A stretch of 64,000 nucleotides of DNA from Flavobacterium sp. BFFFF1. Its GTDB lineage: Bacteria > Bacteroidota > Bacteroidia > Flavobacteriales > Flavobacteriaceae. The notes beneath the pieces were generated by a model. That model worked only from the letters and a program-made list of their open reading frames with translations, made no database searches and had not been told where the DNA came from. Where the stretch lies: assembly GCF_002256285.1 (NCBI RefSeq), contig NZ_NKJE01000015.1:40009-104008 (forward strand), given 5' to 3'. The stretch's first letter is position 1, and the number at the start of each line of letters is the position of its first letter. Shown in pieces: positions 45,684-54,484 of this stretch. Both the position numbers and the translations under genes were made by a program.

Positions 45684-47132
45684 CTACCCCTTTTTATCCA
45701 TAAACAAGTAATACACCGGAATCCCGAGTGCTACAATTCCGAGCCCAAGTCCTGTGTTCGCGGTATCGTATACCAATAGCGTCACGCAAATCGCCGCGGT
45801 CACGACTATATAAAGTGCCGGTACGAAAGGGTATCCGAAAGCTTTATAAGGACGTTCGGCTTCCGGTTCCCGTTTCCTTAATATAAAAACCCCTCCGATG
45901 GTCAGCATGTAAAACAACAGTGAGGCGAAAGTCGCATAGGTCAGCAGGTCGCCGTATTTTCCGGAAATGCACAAGATGCAGGCCCAGAGACACTGTACCC
46001 AAAGCGCTTTGGCAGGAACATCATGTGCGTTCAATTCGCCCGCTCCTTTGAAGAATTGTTTGTCTTTTGCCATCGCATAAAAAAGCCTTCCGCCGGACAA
46101 TACCAAACCGCTGTTGCAGCCAAACGTCGAAACCATAATCAGCGCCGCCATGACAAACACGCCGATATTGCCCATGAATACGCTTGCTGCAGCGGCACCA
46201 ACACGTTCTTCGGCGGCAAATGCAATTCCTTTTTCCATTACGGTAGCGCCATCGATGGTGCCGTTTAGTGGTAACAAAGCGAGGTATGCGATATTTGCCA
46301 GGATGTAAATGATGGTCACGATTAATGTCCCTAAGAACAGGCTGCGTGGGATATTCTTTTTTGGTTCTTTTATTTCACCGGCGATAAAGGTCACGTTGTT
46401 CCAGGCGTCGCTTGAAAACAGGGAATTGATGATTGTAGCACCCGCAGCGCCCAATACGGCAACGCCCACGAGCTTTGTTACGGCCACCGTGCCATCGGGG
46501 TTCTCTACGGTTTTAGAGGCTTCCCACATGTGGGCAAAATTATTGGCCAGTACATCCGATTGCAGTCCGACGTAAAGCCCAAAAATAATGATGGAAAAAA
46601 GCGCAATCAATTTGGCCGAAGTAAATACCAGTTGGATCGTCTTTCCTGTTTTAACGCCTTTGGTATTGATGTACGTCAGCAGCAGGATGCTTGCCATCGC
46701 AAGGACCTGTTTGTACGTAAACACCCAGGTTTCACCGACTGCAAAGATCTCGATGTCTAATTTGGGAAAAAATACTGCGGTGTATTTTGCAAAAGCAACA
46801 GCCACAGCGGCAATGACACCTGTCTGGATGACGGTAAAAACGGTCCATCCATACAGAAACGACAGCAGCCTGCCATACGCGCGCTGGATGTATACAAACT
46901 GCCCGCCTGCTTTCGGCATCATGCCTGCCAATTCCCCATAGCTCAACGCGGCGGTCATCGTCAGGAATCCGGTAATGAGCCACAACGCCAGAATCCAGCC
47001 GGCGGAACCGATGTCGCGTGCCATTTGTGACGTAACAATAAAAATTCCCGATCCGATCATGGAACCGGCGACAAGGCTTGTGGCATCGATCAGCCCGAGT
47101 GAGCGTTGTAAGTGGTGTTTTGTTTCAGACAT
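45684..47132 (-). CDS. APC-family amino acid permease
   Basis: A 482-residue inner-membrane transporter with twelve to thirteen helices. The N-terminal helix has the APC signature GLIDATSLVAGSMIGSGIFI, where the GSGIF loop binds the substrate's carboxylate. SYGELAGMMPKAGGQFVYIQ and NNVTFIAGEIKEPKKNIPRS are also typical. The transported amino acid is unknown; it resembles LAT-type exchangers. A gap of 78 bases separates it from mazG on the same strand, so a shared promoter is possible but not shown. Confidence 0.92.
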   Translation of the reverse strand: MSETKHHLQRSLGLIDATSLVAGSMIGSGIFIVTSQMARDIGSAGWILALWLITGFLTMTAALSYGELAGMMPKAGGQFVYIQRAYGRLLSFLYGWTVFTVIQTGVIAAVAVAFAKYTAVFFPKLDIEIFAVGETWVFTYKQVLAMASILLLTYINTKGVKTGKTIQLVFTSAKLIALFSIIIFGLYVGLQSDVLANNFAHMWEASKTVENPDGTVAVTKLVGVAVLGAAGATIINSLFSSDAWNNVTFIAGEIKEPKKNIPRSLFLGTLIVTIIYILANIAYLALLPLNGTIDGATVMEKGIAFAAEERVGAAAASVFMGNIGVFVMAALIMVSTFGCNSGLVLSGGRLFYAMAKDKQFFKGAGELNAHDVPAKALWVQCLWACILCISGKYGDLLTYATFASLLFYMLTIGGVFILRKREPEAERPYKAFGYPFVPALYIVVTAAICVTLLVYDTANTGLGLGIVALGIPVYYLFMDKKG

Positions 47133-47210
47133 ATTTTGGTTTGGTTAATTCGTTGATAGAGTAGGAATATTTTTGCTTCTCCGCTGCGCTTGAAGTTGTT
47201 TCCGGTAAAG

Positions 47211-47984
47211 CTACAGTTTTTTTGCCTCGTTCCAGAACACGTCCATTTCTGCTAAAGTCATCTCGCTTAAAGGTTTCCCCAATGCACCGGCTTTGCTTTC
47301 CAGGTATTGGAAACGTTTAATGAACTTCTTGTTGGTGCGTTCGAGCGCGTCCTCGGGATTGATATCCAGAAACCGGGCATAATTGATCATGGAGAACAGT
47401 ACGTCACCGAATTCACTCTCCATCCGGTCTTTGTCGCCTGATTGCACCTCATCCTGCAACTCCGCCAGTTCTTCCTGAACCTTGTCCCATACCTGGCTTG
47501 GCTCTTCCCAATCAAAACCGACGCCTTTGGCCTTATCCTGGATGCGGCTGGCTTTGACTAAAGCCGGCAAACTGCGCGGCACACCTTCCAATACCGATTT
47601 CTTGCCTTCCTTCAGCTTTAGCTTCTCCCAGTTCTGTTTTACTTCTTCTTCGTCTTTCACGACGGTATCGGAATAGATGTGCGGATGCCGGTGGATCAGT
47701 TTGTCGCAGATTTCATTGCATACGTCAGCGATATCGAAGCTGTCCGTTTCACTGCCTATTTTAGCATAAAAGACAATATGCAGCAACAGGTCGCCGAGTT
47801 CCTTTTTTACTTCGTTGAGATCGTTATCAAGGATCGCATCACCGAGTTCATACGTCTCTTCTATAGTAAGGTGGCGCAGTGTTTGCAGGGTCTGCTTCCT
47901 GTCCCATGGGCATTTTTCCCTGAGGTCATCCATAATGTCGAGCAGCCGCCCGAATGCCTGAAGCTGTAATTGCCTGTCTGCCAT
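47211..47984 (-). CDS. mazG: Nucleoside triphosphate pyrophosphohydrolase MazG
   Basis: A 257-residue two-domain all-alpha NTP pyrophosphohydrolase. The first domain has CPWDRKQTLQTLRHLTIEET and KKELGDLLLHIVFYAKIGSE, giving the E-x2-E and E-x2-D metal sites. The second repeats this with VQEELAELQDEVQSG and ESEFGDVLFSMINYARFLDI. It hydrolyses NTPs to NMP and pyrophosphate as a house-cleaning enzyme. Length equals the standard duplicated MazG. It is encoded on the minus strand after a terminator that closes the DUF5606 gene. Confidence 0.95.
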   Translation of the reverse strand: MADRQLQLQAFGRLLDIMDDLREKCPWDRKQTLQTLRHLTIEETYELGDAILDNDLNEVKKELGDLLLHIVFYAKIGSETDSFDIADVCNEICDKLIHRHPHIYSDTVVKDEEEVKQNWEKLKLKEGKKSVLEGVPRSLPALVKASRIQDKAKGVGFDWEEPSQVWDKVQEELAELQDEVQSGDKDRMESEFGDVLFSMINYARFLDINPEDALERTNKKFIKRFQYLESKAGALGKPLSEMTLAEMDVFWNEAKKL

Positions 47985-48002
47985 AATTATTGTTTTGCAT
48001 AA

Positions 48003-48039
48003 AAATAAAAAATCCCGCCACTTGATTTGAGTGACGGGA
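48003..48039 (-). terminator. Intrinsic terminator of the DUF5606 gene
   Basis: TCCCGCCACT (48013-48022) pairs with AGTGACGGGA (48030-48039) with one G-T pair. On the minus strand it is followed by a T-rich run. It is located just past the DUF5606 stop and before mazG. Confidence 0.9.
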
Positions 48040-48063
48040 CTATATTTTATAAAAAGATGTTAA

Positions 48064-48489
48064 CTATTCTTCTGTAACTGGCGCTTCTTTTGTTTTCGCC
48101 GGTGCTTCTTTTGAGACCAGGCCTTTTGCCTGCAGCAGGTTATACCAGTTCAATACCTTCTTGATATCGGATACGTAGACACGGTCTTCATCATAATCCG
48201 GAAGGACTTCCTTAAAGTAAGCGGTCAATTTATCGTTGTCTTCTTTGTGGGAAATGGCTGCACCTTCATTCTCTTTTACAGCGATGTTACGCATCACTTC
48301 AGCAAGTGGTTTCTCTTCGGTATTGGTGTACATTGAAATTTCTGAAAGCAGGCTGACGTTGCTTCTCAAACCCACCGTAATCTTTTTCCCATCCAGCAAA
48401 GATTCTGCAACGAATCCCGTACGGGTCTGTATTTTTAATGCGTATAAACCCGGTTTTCCGGAAATGGCCAATATTTTCTCTAAATTCAT
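48064..48489 (-). CDS. DUF5606 domain protein
   Basis: A 141-residue cytoplasmic protein opening NLEKILAISGKPGLYALKIQ, which I recognise as the DUF5606 family of Bacteroidetes. The first half is beta-rich (SLLDGKKITVGLRSNVSLLS) and the second helical (DEDRVYVSDIKKVLNWYNLL). The last 20 residues are low complexity (KEAPAKTKEAPVTEE). The function is unknown; a nucleic-acid role has been guessed from size and charge only. It is downstream of def on the same strand and closed by a terminator. Confidence 0.88.
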   Translation of the reverse strand: MNLEKILAISGKPGLYALKIQTRTGFVAESLLDGKKITVGLRSNVSLLSEISMYTNTEEKPLAEVMRNIAVKENEGAAISHKEDNDKLTAYFKEVLPDYDEDRVYVSDIKKVLNWYNLLQAKGLVSKEAPAKTKEAPVTEE

Positions 48490-48527
48490 TTTAAATATGT
48501 TAATACGTTAATTGGGTTATATTTCTT

Positions 48528-49115
48528 TTACCTGCCTTTTTTGGCGTGGAATTTCATTTTATAGTCCGGACGGGCTTTCCCCTCCATAATATTTGATAGT
48601 TTTTTCTTGATGAGCTGTTTCTTTAACGTCGAAATCAGGTCTGTAAACAAAATGCCTTCAATGTGGTCGTATTCATGCTGGATCACGCGGGCAACGAGTC
48701 CGTCGAAAACTTCGGTTTTCTTATTGAAATTTTCATCAAAGTATTCGATGGTGATTTTCTCATGACGGTATACGTCTTCGCGTACGTCCGGAATGCTGAG
48801 GCAGCCTTCATTAAAGCCCCACTCCTCGCCTTCTTCCTTCAGCATCTTTGCATTGATAAACACCTGGCGAAAACTCTCAAGCTGTTTTTGCTCGTCTTTT
48901 GGGAGGTCTTCGTCTTCACTGAACGGTTTGGTATCGATTACGAACAAACGAATGGCAAGGCCCACCTGCGGCGCCGCTAATCCGACTCCATATGCATTGT
49001 ACATCGTCTCGAACATGTCTGCGATGAGTTGCTTCAGGTTTGGATAGTCTGCAGTGATCTCATCACATACTTTCCGTAAAACCGGGTCGCCGTAACCTAC
49101 GATTGGTAAAATCAT
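48528..49115 (-). CDS. def: Peptide deformylase
   Basis: A 195-residue metallohydrolase that removes the formyl group from nascent proteins. All three motifs are present: GVGLAAPQVGLAIRLFVID (motif 1), EGCLSIPDVREDVYR (motif 2 with the metal cysteine) and VIQHEYDHIEGILFTD (motif 3 with the HExxH pair, here HEYDH). Length is normal for a Bacteroidetes enzyme. A near-consensus -7 box (one mismatch) lies upstream in the divergent gap with the FUSC gene. The 38-base gap to DUF5606 suggests they are co-transcribed. Confidence 0.96.
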   Translation of the reverse strand: MILPIVGYGDPVLRKVCDEITADYPNLKQLIADMFETMYNAYGVGLAAPQVGLAIRLFVIDTKPFSEDEDLPKDEQKQLESFRQVFINAKMLKEEGEEWGFNEGCLSIPDVREDVYRHEKITIEYFDENFNKKTEVFDGLVARVIQHEYDHIEGILFTDLISTLKKQLIKKKLSNIMEGKARPDYKMKFHAKKGR

Positions 49116-49276
49116 TTTCTTTTCTTTAAATAACGGTCCTGCAAATATGCATTGGAACGGGTCAGCAAAAATAATGAAAAAACCATCATGACATAAAGCG
49201 CACGCAAGAATTGGCGTTTTTTTACAAATTTCTCTTAAAACACTCCGTGCGAATCGCTTATCGCTTTAACATTTTT

Positions 49277-49284
49277 TACCTTTG
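49277..49284 (+). promoter_or_regulatory. -7 promoter box (TACCTTTG)
   Basis: TACCTTTG matches TAnnTTTG and lies 15 bases before the ATG at 49300 of the FUSC gene. No clear -33 TTTG was found. Confidence 0.55.
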
Positions 49285-49299
49285 CGTATATTTTAAGTA

Positions 49300-51516
49300 A
49301 TGGTTACAAAAGTCAGGAATTTTACCGCGAGCATTAACTTCTCAAATGCATTGAAGGTCACTTTGGCAGCGGTTATTCCGGTGGTTACACTGAACTATTT
49401 CGGGTATTTCCAAATGGGATTCACGATCGCGCTGGGCGCACTGCTCACCTATCCTTCCGACATCCCAAGCAACAAACGCCATAAGATCAAGGGTGTCGGC
49501 ATTGCGGCATTGATTGTCGCCGGTGCGAACCTGCTGATGAACGTGCTGTATCCCTATCCTTTTATCCTTTATCCTGTTTTTACCTTCCTGATTTTTTTCC
49601 TGGCGATGATTTCAGTGTATGGTCAACGGGCGAATATGGTATCGTTCTCAGGATTGCTCGCACTGTCACTGGCTTTTGCGCACCTTCACCAGGGTTGGGA
49701 AATGCTGCAATACTCCGGCCTGATGCTTGCCGGAGGGTTGTTTTACCTGCTGGTATCATTAGCATTCGACCTGATCTGGCCGCACCGTTATGCACAGATG
49801 CAACTTGCGGATTGCATTCGGCTGACTGCAAAGTACATGAAGCTGCGTGGGGATCTTTGGGATGCTGATGCCGATCGGGATAAAATCATTGAAAGCCAGC
49901 TGCACCTGCAGGTGGAGCTCAATACGATACACGAGAACCTGCGCGAAATCCTGATCCGCAACCGGTCAAATTCCGGGGCGTCGAACCAAAACCGCAAAAT
50001 GCTGCTCGTGTTTATCTCGTGCGTTGAGATATTGGAGCTTGCACTGGCTACTTCCTTTAACCACAACCAACTGCAACAGAAGTTTAAGGATTTTCCGAAG
50101 GCGCTGCCCACGTATCAAAGCCTCGCTTACAATCTTGCCGCGACGTTGAAGCGCGTTTCAAAAAGCATCTACAACAACAAGCCTTATGTTTCAAAACATA
50201 AACTAAAAAAAGAAGTTGAAGCGCTTGAAGCGGTAATCCAGTCCTATCGCCAGGAGTTTGGTGACCAGGCCACGGAAGGTGTGTTGATGCTGTCGAATAT
50301 GCTGCATTATGCCGAAAAGCAGATTGAAAAAATCCGTGTGATGGAACGTGCCTTTTCTGCCAATACGGACCTGAAAGAATTGCTCGTCAAAGATAAGGAT
50401 ATCGAACGGCTGGTCGCGCCCGTGTATTACCCTTTTAATACATTAAAGGAAAACCTCAGCTTTTCGTCGATCATCTTCAGGCACTCGCTGCGGCTCACGG
50501 TAACGATCCTTTTTGGGATGGCGTTTGGGAGTTTGCTGCCGCTGCAGAACCCGTATTGGATCCTGCTGACGATCATTGTCATCATGCGACCGGGTTACGG
50601 CTTGACGAAGGAGCGTTCGTACAACCGTATGCTGGGCACGGTGTTTGGGGGATTGATTGCTTTTGCGATCCTGTACTTTGTGCACAACAATACGGTTATC
50701 GGAACCCTGGCGGTGTTTTCCATGCTGCTGGGCTTTGCGTTTACGCAGATCAATTACCGCGTGGGCGCTACCTTCGTAACGATGTATGTGGTGTTCATCT
50801 ACGGGTTATTGATGCCTGACAACAACCAAGTGGTCGAATTCAGGATATTGGATACGGTAATCGGTGGTACGCTGGCGTTTATTGCAAATTACCTACTGTG
50901 GCCGTCGTGGGAATTCATGAGCCTGCCTGCTTACATCGTCAAATCGATTGAAGCCAACCGCAATTACCTGCGTGAAATTGTTTCGTATTACACGGCGAAG
51001 GGCGAAGTTACGGCGGCGTACCGCCTTTCCCGGAAGAATGCCTTTGTGGAGACGGGTAACCTGATGGCCTCGTTCCAACGCATGTCGCAGGAACCGAAAT
51101 CCAAGCAGAAACAGATCCAGTTGCTGTACAAACTGGTGGAACTAAACCATACCCTGCTGTCCGCATCGGCATCTATCGGTACTTACATCCAGACGCACCA
51201 CACGGCAAAAGCCTCAGAGGCGTTTAACGTGGTCATGAGCACAGTGATCCGCAACTTAGACCATGCTGTAAAAGTGATGGAACACGATGCCGTCGATTCG
51301 CCGGTATTGGGCACCTCAAAAGACTATGAGCTTGACGTCCGGTTTACGGAATTGAAGAACCTCCGCGCCAAAGAGCTTAAAGCACTGGCGAATGACGATA
51401 CCGAATTTTACCTGAAGATGCAGGAATCACAACTGGTTTTGGAACAATTGGTGTGGCTGATCAGTTTGTCTGAGAGCATCTTAAAGACAACCACGCGTCT
51501 TGAGGAAAAACGATAA
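49300..51516 (+). CDS. FUSC-family (YccS-like) membrane protein
   Basis: A 738-residue inner-membrane protein with two groups of five to six helices (residues 15-155 and about 390-540). They are separated by a long cytoplasmic helical region (KHKLKKEVEALEAVIQSYRQ). The second group has NPYWILLTIIVIMRPGYGLT, then the TKERSYNRMLGTVFGGLIAF stretch typical of fusaric acid resistance/aromatic acid exporter-like proteins. The C-terminal 190 residues are soluble and helical. The family includes YccS and the aromatic acid exporter AaeB; the substrate here is unknown. It is convergent with ruvX, 15 bases apart. Confidence 0.88.
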   Translation: MVTKVRNFTASINFSNALKVTLAAVIPVVTLNYFGYFQMGFTIALGALLTYPSDIPSNKRHKIKGVGIAALIVAGANLLMNVLYPYPFILYPVFTFLIFFLAMISVYGQRANMVSFSGLLALSLAFAHLHQGWEMLQYSGLMLAGGLFYLLVSLAFDLIWPHRYAQMQLADCIRLTAKYMKLRGDLWDADADRDKIIESQLHLQVELNTIHENLREILIRNRSNSGASNQNRKMLLVFISCVEILELALATSFNHNQLQQKFKDFPKALPTYQSLAYNLAATLKRVSKSIYNNKPYVSKHKLKKEVEALEAVIQSYRQEFGDQATEGVLMLSNMLHYAEKQIEKIRVMERAFSANTDLKELLVKDKDIERLVAPVYYPFNTLKENLSFSSIIFRHSLRLTVTILFGMAFGSLLPLQNPYWILLTIIVIMRPGYGLTKERSYNRMLGTVFGGLIAFAILYFVHNNTVIGTLAVFSMLLGFAFTQINYRVGATFVTMYVVFIYGLLMPDNNQVVEFRILDTVIGGTLAFIANYLLWPSWEFMSLPAYIVKSIEANRNYLREIVSYYTAKGEVTAAYRLSRKNAFVETGNLMASFQRMSQEPKSKQKQIQLLYKLVELNHTLLSASASIGTYIQTHHTAKASEAFNVVMSTVIRNLDHAVKVMEHDAVDSPVLGTSKDYELDVRFTELKNLRAKELKALANDDTEFYLKMQESQLVLEQLVWLISLSESILKTTTRLEEKR

Positions 51517-51531
51517 ATCGCGCGCTGGTTT

Positions 51532-51945
51532 TCAGTAGTTTCCGGCCATGTAGCCCTGCAGCAGGATGGTGGCGGCAATCTCGTCGACGAGGGCTTTATT
51601 CTGCCGCTGTTTTTTTGACAATCCACTATCAATCATCGTTTGGAATGCCATTTTCGACGTAAATCTTTCGTCTGCGCGCACGACGGGCATTTTTGGAAAC
51701 CTGGACTGAAATAAGACCACAAATTTTTCGATGATTTCAGTGCTTTCGGACGGCTGCCCATTCATCTGCATGGGTTTACCGACGATTACTTTCTCTACTT
51801 TTTCCTTTGAAAAATAATCGGCGAGGAAAGCGATGGCGGTTTCGGATGGAATGGTCGTCAATCCGGACGCAATTAATTGCATTTCATCGGTGATGGCAAT
51901 CCCAGTGCGTTTGATTCCGTAGTCGATGGCGAGTAATCTTGGCAT
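51532..51945 (-). CDS. ruvX: Holliday-junction resolvase-like RuvX/YqgF
   Basis: A 137-residue RNase-H-fold protein. The N-terminus LLAIDYGIKRTGIAITDE has the first catalytic Asp. VEKVIVGKPMQMNGQPSEST and VRADERFTSKMAF give the second acidic site, and LVDEIAATILLQGYM the third. YqgF-type enzymes are implicated in pre-16S rRNA processing or junction resolution. Length is normal. It is the only recombination-type housekeeping gene in this part of the window and is unrelated to the cassette recombinase at 60.5 kb. Confidence 0.95.
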   Translation of the reverse strand: MPRLLAIDYGIKRTGIAITDEMQLIASGLTTIPSETAIAFLADYFSKEKVEKVIVGKPMQMNGQPSESTEIIEKFVVLFQSRFPKMPVVRADERFTSKMAFQTMIDSGLSKKQRQNKALVDEIAATILLQGYMAGNY

Positions 51946-52003
51946 TTTTTTCTGTAAAAGTAACGATTTACAATCAAAGCGTGCGATGAATGGCGACCGT
52001 ACG

Positions 52004-52561
52004 TTACTTTATCAGCATGTAGCCGATGGCCGACTGGAGCTTATCGGGGCAAAGGTGCCGCAATACATAAAGGTAGGCGTATAGTCCGAAAAGGAGGCAT
52101 GGTAAAATCACCGCTGCTGTCCATGCCAATGAAAAACCGTACAACATCCGCGAGATCACTATCGGTTTCAGTTTCAGATGCAGGATGAATGCGGACGCCA
52201 GTATACAAACAATATGCAATACTGAAATAATCTTGTAATATTGAGGAAAATACCTTGGTGTGTAGTAGTTCAACAACCAGGAGGGGTAAAAACTCATTTT
52301 ATAATCCTGGAAATAAACGGCGCGAAAATACAACAGCAGCGCCACCAGCATGGAAATGGCGAGATAGCCAAAAGCAGTCCAGAAGGCGGCGATAAACGCT
52401 TCGTGAAATCGGAGGGCATATTTCTTAAACACCATGCCAAACAAAAACAATCCGATTGACGCGGGAATGGCGGCGAACAATGCTGCGGGAACGAATACGA
52501 TACCGGCGGCCAGCACCAATGCTACAGTGCCGTAATATAGATTTGTGTAATTTTTGCTCAT
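52004..52561 (-). CDS. Small polytopic membrane protein of unknown function
   Basis: A 185-residue protein with five hydrophobic segments (LYYGTVALVLAAGIVFVPAA and VISRMLYGFSLAWTAAVIL among them). A tyrosine-rich loop sits between (SFYPSWLLNYYTPRYFPQYY). I do not recognise a family. It is on the same strand as the next two small genes (52591 and 53149) and could form a unit with them, although the gaps are 29 and 6 bases. No motif suggests a specific role. Confidence 0.7.
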   Translation of the reverse strand: MSKNYTNLYYGTVALVLAAGIVFVPAALFAAIPASIGLFLFGMVFKKYALRFHEAFIAAFWTAFGYLAISMLVALLLYFRAVYFQDYKMSFYPSWLLNYYTPRYFPQYYKIISVLHIVCILASAFILHLKLKPIVISRMLYGFSLAWTAAVILPCLLFGLYAYLYVLRHLCPDKLQSAIGYMLIK

Positions 52562-52590
52562 TCGTCTAATGGATTAATCGTTGAAACCTG

Positions 52591-53142
52591 TCAATTGTGT
52601 TCGTTTGCCTGCAATACGTTCTGGTACATCCTAACCGTGGACGATACTTTGTCCCTGCGCCGCACTGGGTTAAAATACGACGGGTTTTCCAATAGCAATA
52701 ACATGGTAATCTGTTCTGCCTCGTTCAGTTCCGGTACTGATTTATGGAAATAGTATGCTGCTGCCTGGTGTACATCCTTTTTCCCGAAACCAAATCCACC
52801 TTCACTATGCAATAATAAGAATTTTATGCATTCTTCGTCAGAAAATTCTCTTTCTAATTTAAAGTGGTAGAGCCTGTTGAATATTCCATGGTGTCGGGCG
52901 GTGATGACATAAGCGGCATCTTTGCACGGACAGGGTTTGTTTTTGCGCCCGGCGTACATTTTTATATATAAGGCAGCCAATGTGTCGAGGTCCTTTTCCA
53001 TTTTGCCGGCCGTAAGTTCTTTGTGCACTTCCCGGTATGTGTCGTCGTGGTATAGGGGGTTGAGATCACCGAGCGCGAATCCATAGCCCAACAGCGCGAG
53101 CACTAAAACGATTCCGGTAACTTTTAGCAGGGTGTTCTGCAT
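52591..53142 (-). CDS. Membrane-anchored GT51-like (transglycosylase) remnant-domain protein
   Basis: A 183-residue protein with one N-terminal hydrophobic helix (LLKVTGIVLVLALLGYGFAL). The rest resembles the C-terminal part of the peptidoglycan transglycosylase fold of class A PBPs: KLEREFSDEECIKFLLLHSE, then AAAYYFHKSVPELNEAEQIT and LLLENPSYFNPVRRRDK. In a full GT51 domain the catalytic Glu lies in an N-terminal ED-x-R-F-type motif. I do not see that motif here, and the domain is shorter than the usual 180 or so residues. It is either a degenerate paralogue or a non-catalytic partner. The cysteine pair in NKPCPCKDA is an oddity. The start follows the upstream gene's stop by six bases. Confidence 0.6.
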   Translation of the reverse strand: MQNTLLKVTGIVLVLALLGYGFALGDLNPLYHDDTYREVHKELTAGKMEKDLDTLAALYIKMYAGRKNKPCPCKDAAYVITARHHGIFNRLYHFKLEREFSDEECIKFLLLHSEGGFGFGKKDVHQAAAYYFHKSVPELNEAEQITMLLLLENPSYFNPVRRRDKVSSTVRMYQNVLQANEHN

Positions 53143-53148
53143 TGGGTA

Positions 53149-53637
53149 TTAATCGCCGTCGTGGTGATCCGTTGGATTTTCGGCTGGCTGGAGCGCACCA
53201 TCGACGATTTCCGTATGGCGGATCTGGCCACCGAGGTATCCGGTGCGGGCGACGAGACCGAAACTGATTAGCGCCAGCAACAAAACGAGGATTCCCATCG
53301 TCCTTCCGGTTGTCGGCCGGGTGCGTGTGAGGAACCATGCAATCAAGGCGGCAACACCCAAAACGATCAGCGAAATCAGTGCGTAGAGCGCGAAATGTTC
53401 GTGCTCATGGATGGCATGGCGGGTTACGCCTTCGAGGTGTTCTACTTTTTCCTCTGCGCCTTCCCCGGTGAGGTAGGCGATCCCTGCCCCGATTGAGGAT
53501 AAAAGAAGTACGAGATACGCTGCTATGTTGGTAGCATTGCTTTTTGCCCAAAGTCCGTAAGCGAGGACTATTGCCCCGCACAATGAGCCGAAAATCGGCA
53601 GGTGGGTGATCAGTAAATGAATGTGTGCCTGGTCCAT
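53149..53637 (-). CDS. DUF2231-like small membrane protein
   Basis: A 162-residue protein with four hydrophobic helices. The N-terminus DQAHIHLLITHLPIFGSLCG carries histidines in the first helix. A histidine-rich loop (VTRHAIHEHEHFALYALISL) and the end RTGYLGGQIRHTEI follow. That pattern matches DUF2231-type proteins, sometimes linked to membrane haem or copper but not characterised. The C-terminus is DHHDGD. No direct partner is visible. Confidence 0.7.
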   Translation of the reverse strand: MDQAHIHLLITHLPIFGSLCGAIVLAYGLWAKSNATNIAAYLVLLLSSIGAGIAYLTGEGAEEKVEHLEGVTRHAIHEHEHFALYALISLIVLGVAALIAWFLTRTRPTTGRTMGILVLLLALISFGLVARTGYLGGQIRHTEIVDGALQPAENPTDHHDGD

Positions 53638-53840
53638 GGTAAGTGTGTTTTAAGGTTAAAGGTATGGAAAATGGTGGTTATGGGTGCTACTTCCCGGTAA
53701 ATGTTTGTGCGTTTTGGGTATTGAGACGGGATGGCTGTAACCTTACTGCTGCGGACCGATGCTTGCGGCTATTTTCATTGTTTTTATGGTTAAGGTACGG
53801 ATTATTGAGAATTTCTCTGGTGTTTTTTAGGCTCTATAAT

Positions 53841-54158
53841 TTACAATTGAAACCAATTGTCCAGAAAGTCGAGTGAGGGATTGATTGTCTTGATCAGATT
53901 GAGTTTCTTCTCCCTTCTCCATTTCTTAATTTCCTTTTCGCGCGCAATGGCTTCATCTATCCAGGTGAATTTTTCGAAATACAGTAAATAATGTACCTGG
54001 TATCTGGAGGCAAACGTTGGAATACTCGATTGGATGTTTTCGGAATGTTGTTGTAACCTATTTTTCAGGTTGCCCGTTACTCCGGTATACAGTACTGTTT
54101 TGGATTTATTGGTGATGATGTAAATGTAGTAGGTATGGTAACCTTCGTGGAAGTGCAT
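53841..54158 (-). CDS. GIY-YIG nuclease family protein
   Basis: A 105-residue single-domain protein. The GIY-YIG core is modified to YYIYIITNKSKTVLYTGVTG, followed by NLKNRLQQHSENI and ARYQVHYLLYFEKF-like sequence (SRYQVHYLLYFEKF). The second half has EAIAREKEIKKWRREKKLNL, the helix with the conserved Arg and Glu of UvrC-like nucleases. Small stand-alone members of this type are common in Bacteroidetes; their role is not known. I see no intron or mobile element around it that would make it a homing enzyme. It is encoded next to intergenic repeats. Confidence 0.9.
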   Translation of the reverse strand: MHFHEGYHTYYIYIITNKSKTVLYTGVTGNLKNRLQQHSENIQSSIPTFASRYQVHYLLYFEKFTWIDEAIAREKEIKKWRREKKLNLIKTINPSLDFLDNWFQL

Positions 54159-54193
54159 GGCGTGTAGTTTTATACTAATTTAGTGATACTTCC

Positions 54194-54403
54194 TCGAAAT
54201 GACAACGTCCTACAGGGAAAATTAGAGTAATGGGGAATAATTGTAACGGGTTGGTTGACAATAGCGGCGAAGATTTCTCCTTCGTCGAAATGACAACGTC
54301 CTACCGTGAAAATTAGAGTAATGGGGATGATTGTATTTTGGGTGGAACCCGCCAGCCTTCTTCGTCGAAATCACAACGTAATACGAGGTGAAATTGTAGT
54401 GGT
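54194..54403. repeat. 43-bp intergenic direct repeat, two copies plus a decayed third
   Basis: Copies at 54194-54236 and 54285-54327 match except for two or three bases (TCGAAATGACAACGTCCTAC, then GAAAATTAGAGTAATGGGGA). A weaker copy lies at about 54365-54403. The spacing is 91 and about 80 bases. The rest of the 54159-54484 gap holds no ORF with support. The unit may be part of a dispersed family in this genome. Confidence 0.8.
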
Positions 54404-54436
54404 GAGCGTGCAAGGCTGTGTCGTTTAGAATAAAGA

Positions 54437-54456
54437 AAAGCGCCTGTTGGCGCTTT
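54437..54456 (-). terminator. Hairpin terminator candidate for the 54485-55381 gene
   Basis: AAAGCGCC (54437-54444), loop TGTT, GGCGCTTT (54449-54456). On the minus strand the stem ends in a T-rich stretch. It lies about 30 bases past the stop of the gene. Confidence 0.75.
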
Positions 54457-54484
54457 CCCGATTATCCCTGCGGCGGGTTGTGGG

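Noticed and set aside
51532-51945. ruvX as part of the cassette recombination system
   Set aside because: A housekeeping gene about 9 kb away, present in nearly all bacteria, with no link in context.
53643-53876. 77-residue plus-strand ORF in the gap before the GIY-YIG gene
   Set aside because: No family, no signal, and overlaps the end of the GIY-YIG gene; I see nothing else in this gap.
53841-54158. GIY-YIG gene as a homing endonuclease
   Set aside because: No intron, intein or mobile element borders it, and small free-standing members are common in Bacteroidetes.
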